8,449 nucleotides of DNA, from positions 1 through 8,449 of the forward strand of contig DAOWGR010000070.1 of the NCBI GenBank assembly GCA_030637365.1, given 5' to 3'. The notes beneath the pieces were generated by a model. That model was not told the DNA's origin, made no database searches, and saw nothing but the letters and a program-made list of their open reading frames with translations. Positions within the stretch are counted from its first letter, which is position 1. The number at the start of each line of letters is the position of its first letter. The DNA comes from Elusimicrobiota bacterium. Lineage in GTDB: Bacteria > Elusimicrobiota > Elusimicrobia > Elusimicrobiales > UBA9959. Shown one piece after another: positions 1 to 5,604 of this stretch. The translations under genes and the position numbers were made by a program.

Positions 1-903
1 ATGGAATTGGTAAAAGGAAAAACCAATAGAATAGTTATTCCGGGCGCCAATAATGCCGAAATTATGCAGGCGTGCAAAATGGGTGTGGACAGCAAGATAA
101 TTTCGGGCGGCGTATTGATAGGACCGAAATCTCAAATTGAGGAAGTCGCTCAAAAAGTCGGTTTGAATATTTCAAATTTTGAAATAATTGATATTTCAGA
201 CACCGCTGAAATGTGCAATCTCGCTGTTGATCTTATCAGGCAAGGCAAAGGGGATTTTCTGGTTAAGGGTCATGTTGATACCAAGTTTTATATGAAGGCC
301 ATACTTAGAAAAGATATTGCCGCCGTAAAAGAAGGATCGGTGTTAAGTCATTTTGTTCTTTTTGAACTTTCCAAATATCATAAATTTTTTGCCGTAACGG
401 ACGCGGCGATAATGATAAGTCCTTCTCTTGAAGAAAAGGTTAAAATAATAAATAATTCAGTGGCTATTATGCGTGATTTGGGGATTGAAAGGCCGAAGGT
501 TTCGGTGGTTTGTCCCGTTGAAAAAGTTAATTCTAAAATACAAAGCACAATGGATGCCGACACTTTGGTCAAAATGAATAAAGAAGGTCTTATAAAAAAC
601 GCAGTTGTTGAAGGACCTTATGATGTTTATATAACCTTTTCAAAAGAGTTGGCTCAAGAAAAAGGAATAAAAGACGCTCAAATTCCGGGCGAAGTTGACA
701 TTGCTCTTATGCCGGATTTAAATTCCGCGAATATAATTTATAAAGGTTTATCCTTTTTTGGAGAGGGATGCAAGTCGGCGGCCATTCTTGGCGGAGTTAA
801 TTTTCCCGTTATACTTCCTTCAAGAACCGATTCTCCTTTAACAAAACTGTATTCCATCGCGCTTGCGTGTTTTCTTAAAGAAGCGGCCACGGAAAAAGTG
901 TAA
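1..903 (+). CDS. Phosphate acetyl/butyryltransferase family protein (Ptb-like)
   Basis: Family members transfer an acyl group between CoA and phosphate in the cytoplasm (acyl-CoA + Pi to acyl phosphate + CoA), normally paired with an acyl kinase for ATP formation. The 300 residues cover the usual family length, so the ATG at base 1 is probably the true start, although no upstream sequence is available to show a ribosome site. Matches to the family pattern run the full length: DFLVKGHVDT (85-94), LSHF (115-118), VTDAAI (132-137), LGIERPKVSVV (160-170), PGEVDIALMPDL (229-240) and PSRTDSPLTKLYSIALA (273-289). One departure is the stretch after the conserved GP at 205-206. Family members usually have a GPLAxDNA-like segment there, whereas this protein reads GPYDVYITFS, so substrate range or activity may differ. 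Acetyl versus butyryl preference cannot be decided from sequence. An AAA_28-type ATPase gene begins 4 nt after the stop. No butyrate or acetate kinase follows; the upstream side is unseen. Confidence 0.85.
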   Translation: MELVKGKTNRIVIPGANNAEIMQACKMGVDSKIISGGVLIGPKSQIEEVAQKVGLNISNFEIIDISDTAEMCNLAVDLIRQGKGDFLVKGHVDTKFYMKAILRKDIAAVKEGSVLSHFVLFELSKYHKFFAVTDAAIMISPSLEEKVKIINNSVAIMRDLGIERPKVSVVCPVEKVNSKIQSTMDADTLVKMNKEGLIKNAVVEGPYDVYITFSKELAQEKGIKDAQIPGEVDIALMPDLNSANIIYKGLSFFGEGCKSAAILGGVNFPVILPSRTDSPLTKLYSIALACFLKEAATEKV

Positions 904-907
904 ATTA

Positions 908-1480
908 ATGCCAAAACCCAAAAGGATAGTCTTTACCGGCGGGCCCTCGGGCGGAAAAACATCTTTGATAGAAATTGTTTTAAGGCATTTCGGAGATAAG
1001 GTTGCCGCTGTGCCTGAAGCGGCCACTATTTTATATAGCGGCGGATTTCCAAGAAGGCCGGGTTCGCCGTCAATGAAGCATATTCAAAGAGCGATATATT
1101 ATGTTGTTAGAGAGCTTGAGGATTTGAGTTTTACAATGGAACCGCGAAAAATAGCTCTTTGCGACAGAGGAACTCTTGACGGCATGGCTTATTGGCCCAA
1201 AGGCGGAAAGGGATTTTTTGAATTAATCGGATCAACCGAGGAAGAGGAGCTTAATCGTTATGATCTGGTTATACATCTCAGTCCGCCGGTTAAGCAGGAT
1301 ATTTACAGGCTTTCAACAACTAGAATTGAGAGTCACGCGAAAGCGCTTGAACTTGATAAAAGAACTCAAGAAGTATGGCGCAAGCATCCAAAAAGATTTT
1401 TAATTTCAGATGAGCCTGATTTTTTAATCAAGGTTAAGAAGGCGATTAAGATTTTGGAAAAAGAAATAGGAAGGATATAG
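908..1480 (+). CDS. Small P-loop ATPase, AAA_28 type
   Basis: A predicted cytoplasmic nucleotide-binding protein of 190 residues. A Walker A loop GGPSGGKT lies at residues 11-18 straight after a beta-strand (RIVFT). It is followed by VPEAAT (35-40), a Walker-B-like strand ending in DRG (IALCDRG, 82-88), and an arginine-rich segment STTRIESH (136-143) leading to VWRKHP and a C-terminal strand/helix. This order is what is known of the AAA_28 family, relatives of NadR-like and thymidylate-kinase-like P-loop proteins, whose substrate is mostly unknown. The ATG at 908 is preferred over an in-frame TTG at 863. The TTG would add 15 very basic residues overlapping the end of the upstream gene, whereas the ATG places the P-loop at the usual distance from the N-terminus. 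No strong Shine-Dalgarno precedes it, so translation is probably coupled to the transferase gene ending 4 nt upstream. It could be a nucleotide or metabolite kinase; the function is not determined. Confidence 0.75.
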   Translation: MPKPKRIVFTGGPSGGKTSLIEIVLRHFGDKVAAVPEAATILYSGGFPRRPGSPSMKHIQRAIYYVVRELEDLSFTMEPRKIALCDRGTLDGMAYWPKGGKGFFELIGSTEEEELNRYDLVIHLSPPVKQDIYRLSTTRIESHAKALELDKRTQEVWRKHPKRFLISDEPDFLIKVKKAIKILEKEIGRI

Positions 1481-1481
1481 A

Positions 1482-1509
1482 GTAGAAAGCAGCAAGAAAC
1501 GCGTAGATA
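1482..1509 (+). repeat. Degenerate 7-nt tandem repeat after the ATPase gene
   Basis: Starting 2 nt after the TAG stop of the ATPase gene, the sequence falls into four consecutive heptamers: GTAGAAA, GCAGCAA, GAAACGC and GTAGATA. The units are purine-rich and imperfect. Comparable 7-nt phased repeats occur after the stop codons near 2128 and 5296. With only four units, chance cannot be excluded for this copy alone; the recurrence in all three gaps is the main support. Confidence 0.4.
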
Positions 1510-1528
1510 TGAGAATAGAATTGTAGCC

Positions 1529-1544
1529 GCAGAGCTTGCTCTGC
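1529..1544. repeat. Short palindrome in the 1481-1641 gap
   Basis: The arms GCAGAGC (1529-1535) and GCTCTGC (1538-1544) are perfect complements separated by TT. As RNA this would fold as a 6-bp stem with a 4-nt loop. No T-run follows on either side, so it is not a standard intrinsic terminator. It lies between the ATPase and SEC-C genes and may be an intergenic palindromic element or a processing site. Confidence 0.5.
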
Positions 1545-1592
1545 CGTGAAGAAGCAAGGTAATAAGGGAATTGGGTAGTGGAATTATTTTCG

Positions 1593-1616
1593 CTTAACCT
1601 TAATCTTAGCCTTAAC
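1593..1616 (+). repeat. Four tandem 6-nt units just upstream of the SEC-C gene
   Basis: Four consecutive hexamers, CTTAAC, CTTAAT, CTTAGC and CTTAAC, occupy 24 nt and end 11 nt before the Shine-Dalgarno of the next gene. The tract is pyrimidine-rich on the + strand. It is a short degenerate microsatellite; a role in the SEC-C gene leader is possible but unproven. Confidence 0.6.
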
Positions 1617-1628
1617 CTGCTTTTATTA

Positions 1629-1634
1629 AAGGAG
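1629..1634 (+). promoter_or_regulatory. Strong Shine-Dalgarno for the SEC-C gene
   Basis: AAGGAG is placed 7 nt before the ATG at 1642. It is the best-spaced strong ribosome site in the window and fixes the start of the SEC-C protein. Confidence 0.8.
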
Positions 1635-1641
1635 ATATATT

Positions 1642-2130
1642 ATGGTGTGGGGTTTTTTAAAAGACAAGATTTCAAAAATTAAGAGCGGAGTTTCAGGCGG
1701 AAAGTTTGAAAAAAAATCAATTTTATCGTCAGATAATGGCGCGACAGCGCGGCAATGCGACAGTTCGGCTGGTATGCGGGCGGGTGAAACGGTAAAGGAC
1801 AATAAAGCCGCCGGAAAAGAGATTTGGGAAAAAACGGATGAAGAACTGGTTGAAGAGCTTAATAAGATTTCGCCCGAAATATTAGCGCAGGCAAAAACTC
1901 CGAAGATGAGAAAGATCATCATAGATGTGTATAGGAAAATGCTTAAAGACGGAGTGAATGTGAATAATGATCGTGAAGTTAAAAAGTGGCTGAAAAAACA
2001 TCCGCGGGCGCTTCAAGGCGGAGAAGATCAAAAAATTGAAACATTCAAAAGAACTGACACAAAAATAGGGCGTAATGATCCGTGTTCTTGCGGCAGCGGT
2101 AAAAAATATAAGAAGTGCTGCGGAAAGTAA
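1642..2130 (+). CDS. Small protein with C-terminal SEC-C zinc-binding motif
   Basis: The last ~22 of 162 residues form a clear SEC-C motif: IGRNDPCSCGSGKKYKKCC (142-160), with C148, C150, C159 and C160 as the expected zinc ligands. This motif is best known from the C-terminus of SecA, where it contacts SecB and ribosomes, and is also found on many unrelated small proteins. The rest has no domain I recognise. Residues 1-20 (MVWGFLKDKISKIKSGV) form a basic amphipathic-looking start reminiscent of the membrane-binding N-terminus of FtsY, by resemblance only. Residues 27-60 are low in complexity, and 61-125 should be helical and charged. There is no signal peptide, so the protein is probably cytoplasmic or peripheral to the inner membrane. 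It has its own strong Shine-Dalgarno, and its stop codon lies inside a palindrome (2127-2148). A role near translation or export is a guess from the motif only. Confidence 0.8.
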   Translation: MVWGFLKDKISKIKSGVSGGKFEKKSILSSDNGATARQCDSSAGMRAGETVKDNKAAGKEIWEKTDEELVEELNKISPEILAQAKTPKMRKIIIDVYRKMLKDGVNVNNDREVKKWLKKHPRALQGGEDQKIETFKRTDTKIGRNDPCSCGSGKKYKKCCGK

Positions 2131-2148
2131 ACTGCGTAGGCAGTTTAC
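2127..2148. repeat. Palindrome containing the SEC-C gene stop codon
   Basis: The arms GTAAACTGC (2127-2135) and GCAGTTTAC (2140-2148) are perfect 9-bp complements with a GTAG loop. The TAA stop of the SEC-C gene (2128-2130) lies within the left arm. No T-run follows, so it does not look like a Rho-independent terminator. A similar GTAA...TTAC palindrome holds the stop codon of the Sel1 gene at 5295-5316. Confidence 0.7.
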
Positions 2149-2150
2149 TA

Positions 2151-2193
2151 CAGGCAACAGGGAACAAGGCTACAGGCGGCAGGTCACAAGAAA
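2151..2193 (+). repeat. Degenerate 7-nt tandem repeat
   Basis: Directly after the palindrome come six consecutive units: CAGGCAA, CAGGGAA, CAAGGCTA (8 nt), CAGGCGG, CAGGTCA and CAAGAAA. All begin CAG or CAA and five of the six are 7 nt long. This is the clearest heptamer tract in the window and resembles those after the stops at 1480 and 5298. Confidence 0.6.
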
Positions 2194-2245
2194 CGGCACG
2201 AAATTAACAAAGGGGAAAAGCACAGGCATAGAGGTGGCAAGTTAC

Positions 2246-2276
2246 TAATCACTTAATCACTAACCAACTAATCACT
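2246..2276 (+). repeat. TAATCACT octamer repeat
   Basis: TAATCACT occurs exactly three times (2246-2253, 2254-2261, 2269-2276). A diverged unit, AACCAAC, fills the space between the second and third copies. The inverse motif AGTGATTA is present once at 5388-5395 in the next large gap. A short low-complexity intergenic repeat of unknown role. Confidence 0.65.
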
Positions 2277-2346
2277 GTTTTATTTTTGTATCGTTTTAAA
2301 TTTTTTTGATTTTTTGCTTGTGACCTGAGACTTTGTTATTGCCCAA

Positions 2347-2370
2347 AAGACCTATTTTTTTATAGGTCTT
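2347..2370. promoter_or_regulatory. 9-bp hairpin with a T-only loop upstream of the promoter
   Basis: The arms AAGACCTAT (2347-2355) and ATAGGTCTT (2362-2370) are perfectly complementary around six T residues. It sits about 30 nt upstream of the -35 box of the next promoter, flanked by two copies of ATTGCCC (2338-2344 and 2384-2390). It could be an operator-like site or the end of the upstream transcript. The T-run lies in the loop rather than after the stem, so a normal terminator is unlikely. Confidence 0.4.
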
Positions 2371-2400
2371 CAAAGCTTTATTCATTGCCCCTACGGCCCC

Positions 2401-2429
2401 TTGCCATTTTTGCAAACATCGCTTATACT
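2401..2429 (+). promoter_or_regulatory. Sigma70-type promoter for the exported orphan/Sel1 operon
   Basis: TTGCCA (2401-2406) as -35 and TATACT (2424-2429) as -10 are separated by exactly 17 nt. Each box matches the consensus at five of six positions. Transcription would begin near 2436, giving a leader of about 55 nt before the ATG at 2491. Confidence 0.65.
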
Positions 2430-2490
2430 TTAGATAGGGATTGGCAAGAACGGATTTTATAGGCGATTTAACATTTTTTTTGGAGGCTTT

Positions 2491-4263
2491 ATGAGAAGGG
2501 TTCTGACTTTACTGCTCGTTTTGACTTCGGGATTTTTTTTCAATCCTTCCACTTATTCATATGGAGCTTTGGGGCAATTGAATTCAGAATTATGGTCCGA
2601 TGGTTCATTTGACGCGGGAGCTAAATTTAAGTCTAAGGATATTAATTTTACGGCGCATCGGCCTTTCAACGCGATTTTAGAGGAAATGGGTTTTGGCAAG
2701 GTTAATATTCTTATTTCAAAGCAGGAAACCGATCACCAAGAAAAGATAATTGGAAAGGGGATGCCTTTCAAGTCGGCTTTAAGGAAAGCTTTCGAGAGCA
2801 TAACGGTCAGCAACACTCAAAAGGACAGCTTATACCGATTGGCGCTTAAAAAAGCGTATGCGGAACTTGACACTGAGTCCCAAAATCCGATTTCGAAAAC
2901 CGTGGCAAAAAAAACCGTTGAAATTTTAAAAACCCGTATCAATAGGGGGGATTCGGAGATTAAAATTTTCGATCTGTCCAAGTTTGCCGATCGCGGAGAG
3001 AGCGCTAAATCCAATTGGATTTTTTATTTGCATGTTCCCAAAATATCTTCAAAGGGTTTTTTTATCATTGTTGACAGAAAAGGAAAAAACGCCGCGTATA
3101 ATTATCCGGCTTTCATCTGCTATCACAATTCCGATGTGGCGGGCGAAATTAAGGATGCTCCTGAAATTGCGGATGAAAACAATCAGAATTTCGGCGCGTC
3201 TGAGGTTGAAATTGAGGATAATTCGGGAATTAAAGAAGACGGTCTTGAAGGGATTTTAGACACTCGTTCCGATGCTTTGGTAAATACGCCGGATGGTTCT
3301 CTTTCCAATAGCAGAGAGCAGGGAAGAATACTTTATAATAATTACGGCTCTCAGTTTACAATGGTTAAGTATGACGCCTGGCCCGGCAGAATACCCATTT
3401 ACGGCGAATTTGCCGTGCCGTATAGAAATTATCTCAGTAATGCCAGAAAGATTGATAGAATGCGGATAGATACGAGAGATCGCTGGATTAAGCTGAATGG
3501 AAACATAAGCAATGAAAGAGCTAAGGAAATTTTGAGGGATATGAAAAAAATGGGCAGAGAATATGACAGGTTGATTGGAGAATTGCTCAAATTTGTGCGC
3601 CAAGGTCAGCAGCTTTATGCCGAAGGAAAGGCTACATTTCCGTCAATTCTGTATAATGTAAAACTTGTTAAAGGCGCTCAGTTGATTCAATTGTATGACG
3701 ATAACGGGAAGAAAATACAAGATAAAACCTGTGTTCGTTGGAAATACAATAATTGGAATTACTTTCCGTTTGGCGGTTTATTTACTTTTGCCACCGGAAG
3801 CGTCTATATTTGCGATAAATGGGAAACAAAGGATGTAAAGGCTAAAGTTCCGGATTATAGCTTGGAATACGGTTATGGCGGAGATCAGATATATCCTCAC
3901 AGAGCGAGAATGATAGATGTTCCTCCCACTCCGGCTTTTCCCGAAGTTTTTCTTCAGGAGACCGTAAAAAGAGCGCAATATGATATGGAAGTCGTAGTAA
4001 CATGCACGCTGGATAAAGATCCCAATAAAGGCTGGCTTGTTTCAGAGGCAAAAATGCGCAAAGGAAAGAATACCAGTTCGGACGCTTTGGGCGGTTCCGC
4101 CGGTATGAGCGGAAAAGTCGGCATTCCTCTTATTCCCACGGAAGTGGGTGTTTCCGTCAGCGTTAATTATAATCATACATGGAACCATTTCAGATTCGGC
4201 GAAATGGTTTTCTTTAACGGTTTTATCGACAAACCCTGTTTTGAATTAAACAAGGGGAGATAA
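2491..4263 (+). CDS. Exported protein of unknown function (590 aa)
   Basis: I do not recognise a family. The N-terminus is a Sec-type signal peptide: MRR, a hydrophobic core LTLLLVLTSGFFF, and a probable cut near residues 24-27 (YSYGA|LG). No lipobox cysteine is seen, so the mature protein should be periplasmic, surface-associated or secreted. Visible regions are a charged alpha/beta-looking N-terminal part (about 45-215), a strongly acidic linker (about 215-262), a middle section with a probable charged helix (about 340-380), and an aromatic-rich segment (413-444) bracketed by C414 and C441. The C-terminal part starts Gly/Ser-rich (533-541) and continues as alternating beta-type sequence (VGVSVSVNYNHTW, 552-564). 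Cysteines sit at 210, 414, 441, 505 and 583. GGAGG at 2482-2486, only 4 nt before the ATG, serves as ribosome site. A promoter lies upstream, and a Sel1-repeat gene follows after 6 nt, probably in the same transcript, so the two proteins may act together in the envelope. Confidence 0.8.
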   Translation: MRRVLTLLLVLTSGFFFNPSTYSYGALGQLNSELWSDGSFDAGAKFKSKDINFTAHRPFNAILEEMGFGKVNILISKQETDHQEKIIGKGMPFKSALRKAFESITVSNTQKDSLYRLALKKAYAELDTESQNPISKTVAKKTVEILKTRINRGDSEIKIFDLSKFADRGESAKSNWIFYLHVPKISSKGFFIIVDRKGKNAAYNYPAFICYHNSDVAGEIKDAPEIADENNQNFGASEVEIEDNSGIKEDGLEGILDTRSDALVNTPDGSLSNSREQGRILYNNYGSQFTMVKYDAWPGRIPIYGEFAVPYRNYLSNARKIDRMRIDTRDRWIKLNGNISNERAKEILRDMKKMGREYDRLIGELLKFVRQGQQLYAEGKATFPSILYNVKLVKGAQLIQLYDDNGKKIQDKTCVRWKYNNWNYFPFGGLFTFATGSVYICDKWETKDVKAKVPDYSLEYGYGGDQIYPHRARMIDVPPTPAFPEVFLQETVKRAQYDMEVVVTCTLDKDPNKGWLVSEAKMRKGKNTSSDALGGSAGMSGKVGIPLIPTEVGVSVSVNYNHTWNHFRFGEMVFFNGFIDKPCFELNKGR

Positions 4264-4269
4264 ACATTC

Positions 4270-5298
4270 GTGAGCTTCCTCATAATTAAACGATTTTTAA
4301 TTTTATTGGGCTTTCTATTGAGTTTAATGCCGTCCGTTTTAGCTCAAGATGACGGCGGTTTGTCCGCGCCCGGCGCGCGAAACGGCGGGAGTCCGCGATC
4401 TAAAAAATTCATTGTAAGGACTGCCGGCGGGAAATATCTGAATTGGATTGAAGAAGCAAAAAAGGGAGATGCCGAAAAAGGGTATCTTGCGGGAATTGCT
4501 TTTTATCGCGGGATAGGGGGCGCGGCGCGCGATTATAAAAAAGCTTTCAAATGGTTCAAAATGGCCGCTAAAAAGGACAATTCGGCGGCTAATGTTAATC
4601 TTGGCGATATGTATAACTTGGGCCATTTTGTTTCCAAAAATGAAAACAAAGCCTTTCAATGGTATCTTAAAGCGGCTAAATTGGGCAGCAGCGAAGGAAT
4701 GGAAAAACTTGCCGACATTTATGCCGACGGCGAAATTTTTGAAAAAAATTACTTTGAAGCGGCGAAATGGTATCAAAAAGCGGCTGAAAGCGGGCATATT
4801 CCAAGTCCCGCTCTTAAACTCGCGAGAGTGTATTATCTCGGCGGCGGACATTTTAAAAAGGATGAAAAAAAGGCGCTTAAATGGTTTATCAAGGCTTTTG
4901 AGATGGGAGACGCCGACGCGTCGCATTATATCTCGGGAATATATGAGGATAACGGCAATTACCTTGAAGCGGGGCAATGGCTTGTCAAGGGAGCCGAAAA
5001 AGGCGGTTCATTAGCCATGTTTTATCTGGCCAAAGCTTATGCCGGAATTGGTGAATATTCAAATAAAAGCGTTGTGAGATTTGACCCGGCGCAGGCTTAT
5101 AAATGGTTATGCGTGCTCACTAAAAAAGAATATCAGCTTCGTTTTGATAAATTATTTAGGAGGGTGGCGTCTAAAATAAGCAAATCTGAAAAAGAAAAAG
5201 CCGAAAAACTTGCCGCTCCTCTTATAGCAGAGCTTATTAGCGATGAAGAAATTAACTGGACGAAAAAAGCCAGAGCAAAACCTTTAAAGCTAAAGTAA
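4270..5298 (+). CDS. Exported Sel1-repeat (TPR-like) protein
   Basis: The GTG start at 4270 is chosen because it gives a full signal peptide (MSFLIIKRFLILLGFLLSLMPSVLA, cut predicted after residue 25) and lies 9-10 nt after AAGGGGAGA (4252-4260). The next methionine (20) would destroy the signal. The mature protein is a run of about six Sel1-like units of 32-40 residues between about 65 and 285. These show the typical A..WY.KAA..G...A...L...Y pattern, for example AFKWFKMAAKK (92-102), AFQWYLKAAKLG (128-139), AAKWYQKAAESG (164-175), ALKWFIKAFEMG (202-213) and YKWLCVLTKK (277-286). A charged helical tail follows. Sel1 repeats are alpha-solenoid scaffolds for protein-protein contacts, often in envelope or signalling complexes. 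Its partner is unknown; the exported protein encoded 6 nt upstream is the obvious candidate. The stop codon lies within a palindrome. Confidence 0.85.
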   Translation: MSFLIIKRFLILLGFLLSLMPSVLAQDDGGLSAPGARNGGSPRSKKFIVRTAGGKYLNWIEEAKKGDAEKGYLAGIAFYRGIGGAARDYKKAFKWFKMAAKKDNSAANVNLGDMYNLGHFVSKNENKAFQWYLKAAKLGSSEGMEKLADIYADGEIFEKNYFEAAKWYQKAAESGHIPSPALKLARVYYLGGGHFKKDEKKALKWFIKAFEMGDADASHYISGIYEDNGNYLEAGQWLVKGAEKGGSLAMFYLAKAYAGIGEYSNKSVVRFDPAQAYKWLCVLTKKEYQLRFDKLFRRVASKISKSEKEKAEKLAAPLIAELISDEEINWTKKARAKPLKLK

Positions 5299-5316
5299 GT
5301 TGCTTAAACAACTTAC
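5295..5316. repeat. Palindrome containing the Sel1 gene stop codon
   Basis: The arms GTAAGTTG (5295-5302) and CAACTTAC (5309-5316) are perfectly complementary around CTTAAA. The TAA stop (5296-5298) is in the left arm, exactly as in the palindrome at 2127-2148, and both begin GTAA and end TTAC. No T-run follows. Confidence 0.65.
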
Positions 5317-5360
5317 AGTCTTAAGTTTTCAAGTCGTAAGTCATCGGTCTTTAGAAATCA

Positions 5361-5388
5361 GAAGCAAGAAGTAAGAGGCAAGAAAACA
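5361..5388 (+). repeat. Degenerate 7-nt tandem repeat
   Basis: The units GAAGCAA, GAAGTAA and GAGGCAA, plus a diverged GAAAACA, are consecutive and in 7-nt phase. They resemble the tracts at 1482-1509 and 2151-2193. Confidence 0.55.
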
Positions 5389-5415
5389 GTGATTAAGAAA
5401 ATAGAGATTAAGTTT

Positions 5416-5432
5416 TTAAGGGGCTCCCTTAA
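5416..5432. repeat. 7-bp hairpin in the gap before the kinase gene
   Basis: The arms TTAAGGG (5416-5422) and CCCTTAA (5426-5432) flank a 3-nt loop. No T-tract follows on the + strand. It might mark the 3' end of the Sel1 transcript after processing, or be chance. Confidence 0.35.
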
Positions 5433-5513
5433 TACGCTCAATTACTCAATATCTTTCTTATTTCTATTCCTAAAAGCTGTTCTTTGATGGGACTTGAAAA
5501 GGCCTTACTGCCC

Positions 5514-5542
5514 TTGACAAAACTATAATAAGATTTTATCCT
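5514..5542 (+). promoter_or_regulatory. Sigma70-type promoter for the kinase gene
   Basis: A perfect -35 box TTGACA (5514-5519) is followed at 17 nt by TATCCT (5537-5542), a 4/6 match to the -10 consensus. A perfect TATAAT lies 5 nt further on (5542-5547), but its 22-nt spacing from this -35 is too long. One of the two is probably the -10, giving a leader of about 50-57 nt. Confidence 0.55.
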
Positions 5543-5604
5543 ATAATTAGCTATAAAGGCGCGGCTATTATTAATCGCAATGGGATATTTATACGGGTGT
5601 TTTT

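Larger units (their letters stand above)
2131..2490 (+). other. 360-nt intergenic region with repeats, hairpin and promoter
   Basis: No credible coding frame is visible. From left to right the gap holds the right part of the stop-codon palindrome, a degenerate heptamer tract (2151-2193), an A-rich unassigned segment (2194-2245), an octamer tract (2246-2276), a T-rich stretch (about 2278-2315), a hairpin (2347-2370), a sigma70-like promoter (2401-2429) and a Shine-Dalgarno (2482-2486) for the exported orphan protein. The promoter shows that a new transcription unit starts here. No intrinsic terminator with a proper T-tract was found for the preceding gene. Confidence 0.7.
5299..5604 (+). other. 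306-nt intergenic region before the kinase gene
   Basis: No credible coding frame is visible. It contains the right part of the stop-codon palindrome, a segment with diverged AAGTC-type motifs (about 5317-5345), a heptamer tract (5361-5388), one AGTGATTA motif (5388-5395), a 7-bp hairpin (5416-5432) and a promoter (5514-5542). The remainder is AT-rich with nothing I can name. The promoter implies that the kinase is transcribed on its own, with read-through from the Sel1 operon possible because no convincing terminator is seen. Confidence 0.65.

Noticed and set aside
863..907. In-frame TTG start extending the AAA_28 ATPase by 15 residues.
   Set aside because: The extension overlaps the transferase gene, is extremely basic and moves the P-loop away from its usual N-terminal position; the ATG at 908 fits better.
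2127..2148. Palindrome as a Rho-independent terminator.
   Set aside because: No T-tract follows the stem on either strand; the same objection applies to the hairpins at 1529-1544, 5295-5316 and 5416-5432.
2151..2276. Possible CRISPR array in the repeat-rich gap.
   Set aside because: Units are only 7-8 nt, contiguous and degenerate, without unique spacers or nearby cas genes.
4339..4977. Long - strand open frame of 212 codons opposite the Sel1-repeat gene.
   Set aside because: It is antisense to a clear repeat protein with a signal peptide, and its composition is what a complementary shadow of Sel1 repeats would give; no ribosome site or domain pattern was seen.
4592..5014. + strand open frame of 140 codons inside the Sel1 gene.
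   Set aside because: Out-of-frame shadow; a basic, low-information protein without motifs.
5542..5547. Perfect TATAAT as the sole -10 box of the kinase promoter.
   Set aside because: The distance to the perfect -35 TTGACA is 22 nt; TATCCT at 17 nt is better spaced, so TATAAT is kept only as an alternative.
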